NCBI GenBank assembly: GCA_963721435.1
Contig: CAVRJC010000008.1
Location: 62,001 to 126,000 of the forward strand
Source of the DNA: CAVRJC01 sp963721435
GTDB taxonomy: Bacteria > Actinomycetota > Acidimicrobiia > IMCC26256 > DASPTH01
Length of the DNA: 64,000 nt
Direction: 5' to 3'
Shown: piece after piece, positions 17,279-27,113 of the stretch
Layout: each line of letters begins with the position of its first letter
Numbering within the stretch: position 1 is the first letter of the stretch
Position numbers and translations under genes: made by a program
The notes under the pieces: generated by a model
Seen by the model: only the letters and a program-made list of their open reading frames with translations
The model's database searches: none
Told to the model about the DNA's origin: nothing

Positions 17279-18391
17279 TCAGACGCCACGAGGAAGATCT
17301 TCGGGTCGCCAGCCGAGCAGCTCGACCCCGAGGCCGAGTGCGAAGCGGTCGGTCATCCCGCTCACGTAGTGGACCGCGAGCGCGCCCGCTTCGAGCGATC
17401 CCGCGGCCGGCACGGGCACCTCGCCCTCGCGCACCATCGGGATGCGCAGCGGCGCGTCGGCGAAGTGATCGACGAGCCCGCTGAGCAGGCGGATCACGCG
17501 CTCGGCCTGGCGGCGCGCCGCCGGGCGCAGGTAGATGCGCTCGAAGTTGAACGAGCGGAACGCGGCCAGCGCCGAGGCCGCGGGCTCGGTCATGCCGACG
17601 TACCCGGTGCGGTCGATGGCGTCGAGCACCGCGAGCACGAACGTGCCGACCTGCTCGGACCGCCGGGTGCCCACGACGTCACGGACCTCGGGCGGGAGGT
17701 CAGCAGGCTCGAGGATGCCTGCCCGCACCGCGTCTTCGAAGTCGTGGCAGACGTACGCGATCCGATCGGACCACGCCACCACTTCGCCCTCCGGCGTTGC
17801 CGGCGGTGGGCGCCGCCACGAGTGGTTGCGCACGCCGTCGAGCGTCTCGCGGCAGAGGTTGAGCTCGGCGAGGGTGACGTCGGCGCCGTAGACCGCGTGG
17901 TCGTACCCGCCCTCGGGCAGGTAGGGCGAGAACGCCTCCTCCGACGCGTGGCCCGCCGGCCCGTGGCCGCAGTCGTGGGCGAGCGCGATCGCCTCCACCA
18001 GCGGGAGGCACAGGTTGGCGGCCCGAGCGATGCCGGTGGCCACCTGCGCGACCTCGACCGCGTGCGTGAGCCGGGTGCGGAGATGGTCGTCTTCGGGGGC
18101 GATGAACACCTGGCACTTGCCCGCGAGCCGCCGCCACGGACGCGAGTGCTTCACCCGATCCAGGTCGCGCTCGAAGCAGAGGCGGTAGGGGTCGGGCTCT
18201 TCGGCGAGCGCGCGCACCCCCGCTCCGACCGGACGCGTCGCGCCCGGCGCCAGCACCGCCGCGAGCTCGGCCTCCCGGATCTCCCGGGCCACGATCGGCC
18301 CGCCCACCCAGGCATCCGCGCCCTGGTGCGCGCGCCGCACCGCGACCTTCTCGGATTCATTGGAACTTGCGGGACGATTATGAGCCCTCAT
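17279..18391 (-). CDS. dgt: Deoxyguanosinetriphosphate triphosphohydrolase-like protein
   Basis: 370 residues of the HD-domain dNTP triphosphohydrolase family, which hydrolyses dGTP to deoxyguanosine and triphosphate. The metal ligands are RLTHAVEVAQ and ALAHDCGHGPAGHASEE near residues 108 and 138, with a distal SDRIAYVCHDFEDA. The dgt-dnaG neighbourhood is standard in actinobacteria and ties nucleotide-pool control to replication genes. Sits 45 bp upstream of dnaG. Start at ATG 18391; no strong Shine-Dalgarno seen. Confidence 0.92.
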   Translation of the reverse strand: MRAHNRPASSNESEKVAVRRAHQGADAWVGGPIVAREIREAELAAVLAPGATRPVGAGVRALAEEPDPYRLCFERDLDRVKHSRPWRRLAGKCQVFIAPEDDHLRTRLTHAVEVAQVATGIARAANLCLPLVEAIALAHDCGHGPAGHASEEAFSPYLPEGGYDHAVYGADVTLAELNLCRETLDGVRNHSWRRPPPATPEGEVVAWSDRIAYVCHDFEDAVRAGILEPADLPPEVRDVVGTRRSEQVGTFVLAVLDAIDRTGYVGMTEPAASALAAFRSFNFERIYLRPAARRQAERVIRLLSGLVDHFADAPLRIPMVREGEVPVPAAGSLEAGALAVHYVSGMTDRFALGLGVELLGWRPEDLPRGV

Positions 18392-18429
18392 GGGCCAATG
18401 AAATCACGCGGGTGTGACACTCACGGTGG

Positions 18430-21060
18430 TCACGCCGTGGTGGCGGGGCCTCCGGAGCCGAGCGCGGCGTGCGCGGCGGCGAGGCGGGCGATCGGCACGC
18501 GGTACGGGGAGCACGACACGTAGTCGAGGCCGACCTCGTCGCAGAACTGCACCGACTGCGGGTCGCCGCCGTGCTCGCCGCAGATGCCGAGCTTGATCCC
18601 CGGACGGGCGGCGCGGCCGCTCTCGACCGCCATCTGCACCAGCCTGCCGACACCCTCGCGGTCGAGGGTCTCGAACGGGTTGGCGGTCAGGAGCTTGAGC
18701 TCCAGGTAGTCGGACATGAAGCGGCCTTCGACGTCGTCGCGAGAGAACCCGAACGTCATCTGGGTGAGGTCGTTGGTGCCGAACGAGAAGAATTCTGCGA
18801 CCTTCGCGATCTCGGCCGCGTCGAGCGCGGCGCGGGGCGTTTCGACCATCGTGCCGACGAGGTAGTCGACGCTCGTGCCTTCGGCCTCGAACGTGGCGGT
18901 CGCGACCTCGCGCACCCACCCTTCGAGCAACGCGAGCTCGGCGGCGGTGACGATGAGCGGGATCATGATCTCGACGATCGGCGTGCCGCCCGCGCGCTTG
19001 CGGGCGATCGCGGCGTCGATGATCGCCTTCGTCTGCATGCGGTACAGGCCTGGCTTGATGATGCCGAGCCGGCAACCCCGCGTGCCGAGCATCGGGTTCG
19101 CCTCCCGCCAGAATTGCGACGCGGCGAGGAGCCGGCGCCCCTCGGCGTCGAGCTCGCCACGGGCCTCGTGCACCAGCAGCTCTTCGACGTCGGGAAGGAA
19201 CTCGTGCAGCGGAGGGTCGAGCAGGCGGATCGTGACGGGCAGGCCGTCCATCGCCTCGAAGATGCCCTCGAAGTCGCTGCGCTGCAGCTTCTCCAGCTCG
19301 TCGAGCGCGTCGTGCTCCTCCGCCTCGGTGTCGGCGAGGATGAACCGCTGCACGAGCGGCAGGCGATCGCCGAGGAACATGTGCTCGGTCCGGCAGAGCC
19401 CGATGCCCTCGGCACCGAACTTGCGCGCCACCTGCGCGTCGTGCGGCAGGTCGGCGTTGGTGCGCACCTTCATCCTGCGGAACTCGTCGGCCCACTCCAG
19501 GATCACGTCGAACGGCCCACTCGGCTCGGGCGTGACCACGGGCACCGGCCCGATGACGACCTCACCGGTGGTGCCGTTGATCGAGATCACGTCGCCGGCG
19601 ACGAAGGTGGCGCCGTTGACGTGGCACACGCGAGCGTTGACGTCGATCTCGAGCTCGTTGGCACCACAGACCGCGGGCGTGCCCATGCCGCGGGCGACGA
19701 CCGCCGCGTGGCTCACCAGGCCCCCACGCGACGTGAGGATGCCCTCGGCCGCGATCATGCCGTGGAGGTCGTCGGGCGACGTCTCCGGCCGCACCAGGAT
19801 CACGGATTCGCCCGCTGCATGATGCGCTTCGGCCGCGTCGGCGGTGAAGTAGACCTTGCCCACGGCGGCACCGGGCGACGCGTTCAGGCCCTTGGTCACC
19901 GCCGTGTACTCGGCCTCGGGGTCGAACTGCGGGTGCAGGAGCTGGTCGAGCTGCGCGGGCTCCACCCGCAAGACGGCCTCGCGCTTGTCGATGAGGCCTT
20001 CACCCTGCATCTCGACGGCCATCCGCAGCGCGGCGGCGGCGGTGCGCTTGCCGACGCGCGTCTGCAGGATGAAGAGACGACCCTGCTCGATGGTGAATTC
20101 GATGTCGCACATGTCGCGGTAGTGGCGCTGGAGCGACTGCATGACCTCGAGCAGCTGCCTGTGGCACTCCGGGAACGTGTCGCCCATCGCCTCGAGCGGC
20201 TCCGTGGTGCGGATTCCGGCCACGACGTCTTCGCCCTGCGCGTTGCGCAGGAAGTCGCCGTAGGGGCGGTTCTCGCCGGTCGCGGGGTCGCGCGTGAACG
20301 CGACCCCGGTGCCGGAGTCGTCGCCCTTGTTCCCGAACACCATCGTCTGCACGTTCACCGCGGTGCCGAGATCGTCGGGGATCTTCTCCATCCGGCGGTA
20401 CACACGCGCGCGCTCACCGTTCCAGCTCCGGAACACCGCTTCGATCGCTCGACGCAATTGCTCCGTCGGATCCTGCGGAAACTCGATACCCGTCTCCGAG
20501 AAGACGATCGCCTTGAACCGCTCCACCAAGCCCCGAAGGTCGTCGGCGGACAGCTCGGGATCGCTCTCGACACCACGCTGCTCACGCAACTCGGTGAGCG
20601 CGTGCTCGAACTTCTCGCCGTCGATGTCGAGCACGATCTTGCCGAACATCTGCACGAACCGCCGGTACGAGTCGTACGCGAACCGCTCGTTGCCGGTCTG
20701 TTGCGCGAGCCCTCCGACCGACACGTCGTTGAGCCCGAGGTTCAAGACGGTGTCCATCATCCCGGGCATCGAGAACGGCGCACCCGAGCGCACCGACACC
20801 AGCAACGGGTCGGTGGGATCACCCAGACGCTTGCCCATCTTGCCCTCGAGCGCGGTGAGCGACCCGGCCACTTCGTCCATCAAGCCGTCGGGGATCTGGT
20901 CGCCCGCGGCCATGTACGCGTTGCACGCCTCGGTCGTGATGGTGAAACCGGGCGGCACCGGCAGCCCGAGCTTCGTCATCTCGGCGAGGTTCGCACCCTT
21001 GCCGCCGAGCAGGTACTTCTGTTCCTTCGAGCCCTCCTCGAAGGCGAACACGTAACGCAT
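18430..21060 (-). CDS. ppdK: Pyruvate, phosphate dikinase
   Basis: Interconverts pyruvate, ATP and phosphate with PEP, AMP and pyrophosphate. 876 residues, full length and in one intact frame. N-terminal ATP-grasp (YLLGGKGANLAEMTKLGLPVPPGF; RSGAPFSMPGMMDTVLNLG), swivelling phosphohistidine domain (TSRGGLVSHAAVVARGMGTPAV, His near 455), PEP-binding barrel with CGEHGGDP (Cys near 830). The ATG has GAGAGGGAT upstream. Useful for gluconeogenic or PPi-linked glycolysis; the sequence does not say which direction dominates. Confidence 0.97.
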   Translation of the reverse strand: MRYVFAFEEGSKEQKYLLGGKGANLAEMTKLGLPVPPGFTITTEACNAYMAAGDQIPDGLMDEVAGSLTALEGKMGKRLGDPTDPLLVSVRSGAPFSMPGMMDTVLNLGLNDVSVGGLAQQTGNERFAYDSYRRFVQMFGKIVLDIDGEKFEHALTELREQRGVESDPELSADDLRGLVERFKAIVFSETGIEFPQDPTEQLRRAIEAVFRSWNGERARVYRRMEKIPDDLGTAVNVQTMVFGNKGDDSGTGVAFTRDPATGENRPYGDFLRNAQGEDVVAGIRTTEPLEAMGDTFPECHRQLLEVMQSLQRHYRDMCDIEFTIEQGRLFILQTRVGKRTAAAALRMAVEMQGEGLIDKREAVLRVEPAQLDQLLHPQFDPEAEYTAVTKGLNASPGAAVGKVYFTADAAEAHHAAGESVILVRPETSPDDLHGMIAAEGILTSRGGLVSHAAVVARGMGTPAVCGANELEIDVNARVCHVNGATFVAGDVISINGTTGEVVIGPVPVVTPEPSGPFDVILEWADEFRRMKVRTNADLPHDAQVARKFGAEGIGLCRTEHMFLGDRLPLVQRFILADTEAEEHDALDELEKLQRSDFEGIFEAMDGLPVTIRLLDPPLHEFLPDVEELLVHEARGELDAEGRRLLAASQFWREANPMLGTRGCRLGIIKPGLYRMQTKAIIDAAIARKRAGGTPIVEIMIPLIVTAAELALLEGWVREVATATFEAEGTSVDYLVGTMVETPRAALDAAEIAKVAEFFSFGTNDLTQMTFGFSRDDVEGRFMSDYLELKLLTANPFETLDREGVGRLVQMAVESGRAARPGIKLGICGEHGGDPQSVQFCDEVGLDYVSCSPYRVPIARLAAAHAALGSGGPATTA

Positions 21061-21078
21061 GAGAAGCGATCCCTCTCG

Positions 21079-22113
21079 TCAGAGTTGGTCGTTGACCACG
21101 ATGGTCTTGGCGAGCTTGTCGTGGATGCCCTGCTTGTTGCGGTCGCGGAAGCCCCAGAGCACGAGCCCGAGACCCAGGACCGGGCCGAGCTGCGGGACGT
21201 AGAGCGCGATCGCGATCGGCACGACGTAGCGGGCGAACGACGGGATCCATCCAGCAGGCGTGCCGTCGATGCGCAGCACCTTGATCTTGGTCCGGCGCAT
21301 TCCGAGCGTCTGCCCGGTCAGCGCGGTCATCGGCACCAGGTAGAGCAGGAAGATGAAGAACGTGATCGTGGTCACCGCGAGGGTCGTGCCCTGAATGTCC
21401 TTCGCGAGCTTGTCCGAGATCTTCTGCGCTTTGGCTTCCTGCGCCTTGTGAGTTCCCTGTTGCGGGTCGACGCCGCACTGTTTGAAGTCCGACTTGCTTG
21501 CGCCCTTGGCGTCGTCGTTGACGTTGCTACACGCGGAGATCTTGTCGCGGATGTCGGTGTAGTCGCTCTGGATCGCGTTCGGGAGCACGAACTGCAGGCC
21601 GATGTAGATGAGCAGCAGGATCGAGATGTCGAACATCAGCGCCATGCCGCGCGAGCGGGTCTCGGCGAGCGTGACCCCCGGGGGCAGCGGGATCGTCGGC
21701 TGCGGAGCCTGGCGAGCGCGGCGGCGGGGTCTTGCCGTTGCTCCCACCCGCGGCCGTGCCGTTGCGCGGCTGCTTCGGGGGTGGCGGGGCGAGCAGCTTG
21801 CGCCAACCCGTGAGCTCGACCTCGGAGCCGGGCTCCTCGGTGTCGTCGGCATCAGTGCCGGCGCCACCGTCGGCGTCGGCGGGCCCGGCGAGCTGCGCGT
21901 CGTACCGCTGGCGTTGGAACGGGTCGGAGAGCACGTTCCACGCGGCGCGCACGCGCGCGGTCTCCTCGCGGTTCGCCTGAAGCGACGACTCGGTGACGCC
22001 CTTGCCCTCGCGCGCGGCCTCGAGCTTCTCGACGCGAGATCGGTAGGCGGACCGGAGGTCGTCGCGTGATGCACTCGGCTCGACGCCGAGCAATTCGTAA
22101 TAGCTGTCGTCGG

Positions 22114-22117
<4 letters not shown>
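21079..22117 (-). CDS. J-domain/RDD membrane protein (frameshifted)
   Basis: Residues 1-70 are a J-like domain (SYYELLGVEPSASRDDLRSAYRSRVEKLEAAREGK, AAWNVLSDPFQRQRYDAQL), but the HPD tripeptide is absent, so DnaK stimulation is doubtful. An acidic and then Pro-rich linker leads, after a break at about 21715-21722 in a CCG-rich stretch, to an RDD-type membrane domain (SRGMALMFDISILLLIYIGLQFVL, TALTGQTLGMRRTKIKVLRIDGTP, SFARYVVPIAIALY). The restored linker reads KTPPPRARQAPQPTIPLPPG. About 345 residues. The ATG overlaps the glyS stop (ATGA). Function unknown. Confidence 0.75.
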
Positions 22118-23445
<1,328 letters not shown>

Positions 23446-23455
23446 AGAGCAGTGG

Positions 23456-23461
23456 ATGGTA
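23456..23461 (-). promoter_or_regulatory. -10 hexamer, leaderless type, for glyS
   Basis: TACCAT, 10 nt before ATG 23445. A weak 5-bp hairpin (GCCCC/GGGGC, 23467-23481) lies just upstream and may separate it from recO. Confidence 0.35.
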
Positions 23462-23535
23462 GCCGTGCCCCTTTTCGGGGCCCGAACGGGTTCCCTGGGC
23501 GCGCGGCCGACCAGGAGGCCGATGAGCGCGTCGGC

Positions 23536-24255
23536 TCAGAGCAGCGCTGCGCTCCGCAGCCGGCGCTCCAGGTGGTGCTCCAGGGTGAAGACCGCGAGCC
23601 GCTCGACCTCGGTAGTGGTGGCGCTGGGTGACTCCGCCAGCGCGCCGCGGAGGTCGCCGCCCAGGATCCGCTGCACCAGGGCGAGGGTCTCGGGTTGGAT
23701 CCGCCGCCCCCCGAACCGGCCGCACGGCTCGCACAGCACCCCGCCCTCGTCGAGGTCGAACGCGGTGAAGGGGCCCTCCTCGGTGCTGCAGCGCGCGCAC
23801 GCGTCGAGCAGCGGGTGGAAGCCCTCGAGCGAGAGCAGCTTCCAGAAGAAGGCCGCGCCCACGAGCGGCGAAGGGTCGGCGGCGAGCGTGCGGAGCGCGC
23901 CGACGAGCATGCGGTACAGCGCGGCATTGGGCTCGCGCTCCTGGGCGACCTGGTCGGTGGCTTCGAGCATGGAGACCGCATGGGTCAGGCAGCCGTAGTG
24001 CTCCCTGAGCTTCCGGTTGCTGTCGATGGTCTCGGTCTGGGTGACGATGTCGAGGTCGCTGCGTCCCCGGTAGCACTGCAGCGCAACGTGGGTCGTGGGC
24101 TCGAGCCGCGCGCCGAAGCGGCTGCCCGGCTTGCGGATGCCCTTGGCGACCGCGCGGATCTTGCCGTGACCCTGCGTGAGGACGGTGACGATGCGGTCGG
24201 TCTCACCGAGCTTGATCGTGCGCAGGACCACACCCTGATCCCGGTACAAGCTCAT
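23536..24255 (-). CDS. recO: DNA repair protein RecO
   Basis: 239 residues. N-terminal OB fold (GVVLRTIKLGETDRIVTVLTQGHGKIRAVAKGIRKPGSRFGA) for single-stranded DNA and a helical part with a four-Cys zinc site (CARC near 160, CEPC near 183). Loads RecA onto gapped DNA with RecF/RecR. Start ATG 24255 with TACACT eight bases upstream, hence probably leaderless. Confidence 0.94.
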   Translation of the reverse strand: MSLYRDQGVVLRTIKLGETDRIVTVLTQGHGKIRAVAKGIRKPGSRFGARLEPTTHVALQCYRGRSDLDIVTQTETIDSNRKLREHYGCLTHAVSMLEATDQVAQEREPNAALYRMLVGALRTLAADPSPLVGAAFFWKLLSLEGFHPLLDACARCSTEEGPFTAFDLDEGGVLCEPCGRFGGRRIQPETLALVQRILGGDLRGALAESPSATTTEVERLAVFTLEHHLERRLRSAALL

Positions 24256-24263
24256 GTGACACG

Positions 24264-24269
24264 AGTGTA
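24264..24269 (-). promoter_or_regulatory. -10 hexamer, leaderless type, for recO
   Basis: TACACT, 8 nt before ATG 24255. Confidence 0.5.
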
Positions 24270-24288
24270 GTTACGTCGGTGTCAGCTG

Positions 24289-25026
24289 TCATTCGTCTTC
24301 GATGGCGCCGAAGCGGCGTTCTCGGCGTTGGAACTCCACGACGGCGTCGAAGAGGTTCTGCCGGCGGAAGTCGGGCCAGAGCACGTCGGTGAACACGAAC
24401 TCGGAGTAGGCGGACTGCCAGAGCAGGTAGTTGGAGATGCGGTACTCGCCCGAGGTGCGCACGAGGAGGTCCGGGTCGGGCATGTCGGGCGCGTAGAGGT
24501 GGCGGGCGATGGTGCGCTCGTCGATCCGGGCGGGGTCGAGCTTCTTGGCCGCGACCTCGCGGCCGATGGCGCGCACGGCGTCGGTGAGCTCGGCGCGGCC
24601 GCCGTAGTTGAACGCGAAGGTCAGCGTCATGCGCCGGTTGCGGGCGGTGAGCGCCTCGGTGTCCTCGATGTGCTTGATGACCCGGCCGGGCACCCGGCCG
24701 CCCCGACGGCCGATGAAGCGGACACGCACGCCGCGCTCGTTGAGGTCGTCGCGCCGTTTGAGCAGGAGCGACTCGTTGAAGCGCATGAGAAAGCGCACTT
24801 CGTCGAGCGGGCGGCGCCAGTTCTCCGTGGAGAAGGCGTACACCGTCATCCACTCGAGCCCGATGTCGAGCGCGCCTTCGACGGTGTCGAACAGCGCCTC
24901 TTCCCCGGCCGCGTGGCCCTCGGTGCGCTTGAGGCCCTGCCGCTTCGCCCACCGGCCGTTGCCGTCCATCACGATGGCAACGTGGCGAGGTATCCGCCGC
25001 GGATCGAGGTCGGGGTCGACGGCCAC
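24289..25026 (-). CDS. uppS: Isoprenyl transferase (undecaprenyl diphosphate synthase family)
   Basis: 245 residues. Cis-prenyltransferase that makes the lipid carrier for peptidoglycan. The signature HVAIVMDGNGRWAKRQGL carries the catalytic Asp and phosphate-binding residues; AFSTENWRRP, FAFNYGGRAELTDAV and RTSGEYRISNYLLWQSAYSEF are the other conserved blocks. I place the start at GTG 25026, with TAGCTT seven bases upstream; the frame stays open much further but that part is antisense to the divergent kinase gene. Confidence 0.94.
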   Translation of the reverse strand: MAVDPDLDPRRIPRHVAIVMDGNGRWAKRQGLKRTEGHAAGEEALFDTVEGALDIGLEWMTVYAFSTENWRRPLDEVRFLMRFNESLLLKRRDDLNERGVRVRFIGRRGGRVPGRVIKHIEDTEALTARNRRMTLTFAFNYGGRAELTDAVRAIGREVAAKKLDPARIDERTIARHLYAPDMPDPDLLVRTSGEYRISNYLLWQSAYSEFVFTDVLWPDFRRQNLFDAVVEFQRRERRFGAIEDE

Positions 25027-25033
25027 GGGCCGC

Positions 25034-25039
25034 AAGCTA
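25034..25039 (-). promoter_or_regulatory. -10 hexamer, leaderless type, for uppS
   Basis: TAGCTT, 7 nt before GTG 25026. The divergent kinase -10 (25056-25061) is only 16 bp away, so the two promoters are back to back in a 43-bp gap. Confidence 0.5.
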
Positions 25040-25055
25040 CCTGAGCGAGGGCTTG

Positions 25056-25061
25056 TATCGT
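25056..25061 (+). promoter_or_regulatory. -10 hexamer, leaderless type, for the lipid kinase
   Basis: TATCGT, 8 nt before GTG 25070. Confidence 0.45.
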
Positions 25062-25069
25062 CCCGATCC

Positions 25070-25975
25070 GTGCAGTGGACGGCGGTGATCAATCCTGCGG
25101 CGGGTCGCGGCCGGGCACGGAAGCTCGTGCCCGCGGTCCAGGCCGCGCTCGCGCGCTCCGCGCTCGACGTCGCGGTCCACGTCTCCATCAGCGCCGAAGA
25201 CGCGCGTGTCGCGGCGCTGGACGCGCTCGCGCAGGAGCGCGGGGTGATCGCGTGCGGTGGCGACGGCACGGTGAGTGAGCTGGCGGCGCTGGTCGCCGAT
25301 GCACAGGGGGTGCTCGCGATCGTGCCGACCGGATCGGGGAACGACTTCGCCCGCCACCTCGGGATCCCCCGCGACGACGTCGCCGCCGCGGTCGCGGTCG
25401 TCCAACGCGGCGCGATCACACCGGTCGATCTCGGACGTGCCGACGTCGCCGACGGCACGAGCACGTGGTTCACCACCGTGGCGAACGCGGGCTTCGACGC
25501 GGAGGCCAACCGCTGGGCCAACACCGTCGCGTGGGCGAGCGGCAACTCGCTCTACGTGCTCGCGGTGCTGCGGACCCTGCGTACCTACCGGCCGACGCGC
25601 GTGTGCGTGACCATCGACGGCCACGCGCGCGTGATGTCGGCATGGCTGGTCGCGGTGGCGAACACGCGCACCTACGCGAGCGGCATGATGATCGCGCCCG
25701 ACGCGGCGATCGACGACGGCCTCCTCGACGTGTGCGTGGTCGGCGACGTGTCACGCGCCGAGTTCCTGCGCACCTTCCCGTCGGTGTACCGCGGTGGCCA
25801 CGTGCGCAACCCGCAGGTGACCATGCGGCGCGGCGCGCAGGTGCGCATCGAGTCGGTCGACCCCGGGGAGCCACTCGAGCTGTGGGCGAGCGGCGAACGG
25901 GTCGGACCGCTCCCTGCCACGCTCACCGCAGCACGCGCCGCGCTCCGCGTCGTGACGCACGTGACGCCTACTTGA
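25070..25975 (+). CDS. Diacylglycerol kinase-family lipid kinase
   Basis: 301 residues of the DagK/YegS/BmrU family, which phosphorylates diacylglycerol or a related lipid. INPAAGRGRARK at the start, GGDGTVSEL near 65 and IVPTGSGNDFARHLGI near 90 are the nucleotide-binding motifs; DDGLLDVCVVGDVSR is the conserved C-terminal-domain block. The start GTG 25070 lies 43 bp from the divergent uppS. Its stop overlaps the tail of the convergent cupredoxin gene by 8 bp. Confidence 0.92.
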   Translation: MQWTAVINPAAGRGRARKLVPAVQAALARSALDVAVHVSISAEDARVAALDALAQERGVIACGGDGTVSELAALVADAQGVLAIVPTGSGNDFARHLGIPRDDVAAAVAVVQRGAITPVDLGRADVADGTSTWFTTVANAGFDAEANRWANTVAWASGNSLYVLAVLRTLRTYRPTRVCVTIDGHARVMSAWLVAVANTRTYASGMMIAPDAAIDDGLLDVCVVGDVSRAEFLRTFPSVYRGGHVRNPQVTMRRGAQVRIESVDPGEPLELWASGERVGPLPATLTAARAALRVVTHVTPT

Positions 25976-26366
25976 CGGTGATCGTTCCTTCCATCCCCTG
26001 CTGACGGTGCGTGGGGATGTCGCAGTAGAAGACGTACTTGCCGGGCTTGAGGTCGACCTTCTTCTCGGCCGAGTCCCCGCTCCCCGCCACTTCGAGCAGG
26101 AAGCCGGGAACCTTGCCGTTGTCGAACACCAGCGTGTGCAGCCCACCGTCGCCGACGAGCTTGATGGTGTTGATGCCGGCCGACGCGTCGAGCGCGTCGG
26201 GCTTGTAGTAGAAGTTGCCCGCGTTCACGGTGAGCGTGGCGATCGACGGGCCCTTCGGCTCCTTGTAGCCGGCGTCACTCCCGCCGCCACCTCCGCCGCA
26301 GCTCGCGAGGAGCATCACCAGTGCCGCCACGCCCGCGAAGGCGCGGCCAGAACGTCGCGAGATCAT
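25968..26366 (-). CDS. Cupredoxin-domain lipoprotein
   Basis: 132 residues. A lipoprotein signal (RRSGRAFAGVAALVMLLASC, lipobox LASC) is followed by a Gly run and a plastocyanin-like domain. Type-1 copper ligands are all present: His in GGLHTLVFD, then Cys, His and Met in YCDIPTHRQQGM. Exported and lipid-anchored, last gene of the oxidase operon. It could be an electron donor to the caa3 oxidase or a copper carrier for its assembly. In the raw sequence its frame is continuous with the upstream gene. Removing one base from the CCCCC run at about 26371-26375 restores a TGA that overlaps this ATG (ATGA). Confidence 0.85.
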   Translation of the reverse strand: MISRRSGRAFAGVAALVMLLASCGGGGGGSDAGYKEPKGPSIATLTVNAGNFYYKPDALDASAGINTIKLVGDGGLHTLVFDNGKVPGFLLEVAGSGDSAEKKVDLKPGKYVFYCDIPTHRQQGMEGTITVK

Positions 26367-27113
26367 GTCGACGGCGGGGGTGACGTCGGCGACGATGATC
26401 GTCGCCACCATGCCCTGCTGCGCGTGGCCGTCGACCGTGCAGTAGATCTCGTACTTGCCCGCCTTCAGCTCGACCTTGCCCGTCTTGGCGGTGCCCGAGA
26501 TGGTGCCGAGCGGGAAGCCCTTGTAGTCGAGCGTGCGGAACTGCATGGTGTGACCGACCGCGCCCGACGAAGTTGAACTGCACGACGCCCGCGGTCGCCG
26601 TTGTAGGTGTCGGAGTTGTACTTGATCGATGCCAGCGCCTCGACGTCGACGGTGGACGTGGCCGGTCCGGTGGGCTGCGCGAGCTGGGTGGAACCGGCCT
26701 TCTGACCGGTGTCGAGGCTGGGCCCGAGGGCGAGAAGCCCGGCCGACACCACGATCACCAGCACCAGGGTCGTCACCATCGCGAGCGACGAGGTACGCGC
26801 CTTGGGCGTGGCCGAGATCAGCGCGCCGCCGCACAGGATCGCCACCGTGAGGATCGACGCGATCACGAGCGCCGAGGTGGAATCGCCGGCGAGGAACACC
26901 CGAGAGACGTTCAACGCCCACAGCGCGACCGCGATGCATCGCGAGGACCGGCAGCAGCAGCGGGATCAGCAGCCGGGTCTCGAGCGCCTCACGGTTGCGG
27001 GCCTTCGCCGCCTTCTGCGCCTCCGCCGCGACGTCGGGCGTCGCGTCGACGGCCGGCTCGACCTCGGTGGTGACGTCGTCGGTGACCGCGTCTTCGGTGG
27101 TGGTGTCGGTCAT
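26363..27113 (-). CDS. Membrane-anchored cupredoxin protein (four frame breaks)
   Basis: About 250 residues after joining. An acidic N-terminal tail (TTTEDAVTDDVTTEVEPAVD) leads to three membrane helices (ETRLLIPLLLPVLA; STSALVIASILTVAILCGGALI; SSLAMVTTLVLVIVVSAGLLAL), then an exported cupredoxin domain. Copper ligands: His in VGHTMQF, and Cys, His, Met in YCTVDGHAQQGM. Breaks at about 26935-26945, 26588-26596, 26565-26575 and 26371-26378. The joined core reads YNATAGVVQFNFV then GAVGHTMQFRTLDYKGFPLG. The start overlaps the ctaG stop (ATGA). Likely works with the oxidase; whether in electron transfer or copper delivery is not shown. Confidence 0.75.

Noticed and set aside
18469..21813. 1114-residue open frame on the plus strand
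   Set aside because: It is antisense to ppdK; the translation is Arg/His/Glu-rich with no domain, the usual mirror of a high-GC gene.
24608..25069. 154-residue N-terminal extension of the lipid kinase
   Set aside because: It is antisense to uppS; kinase homology starts right at GTG 25070, which has its own -10.
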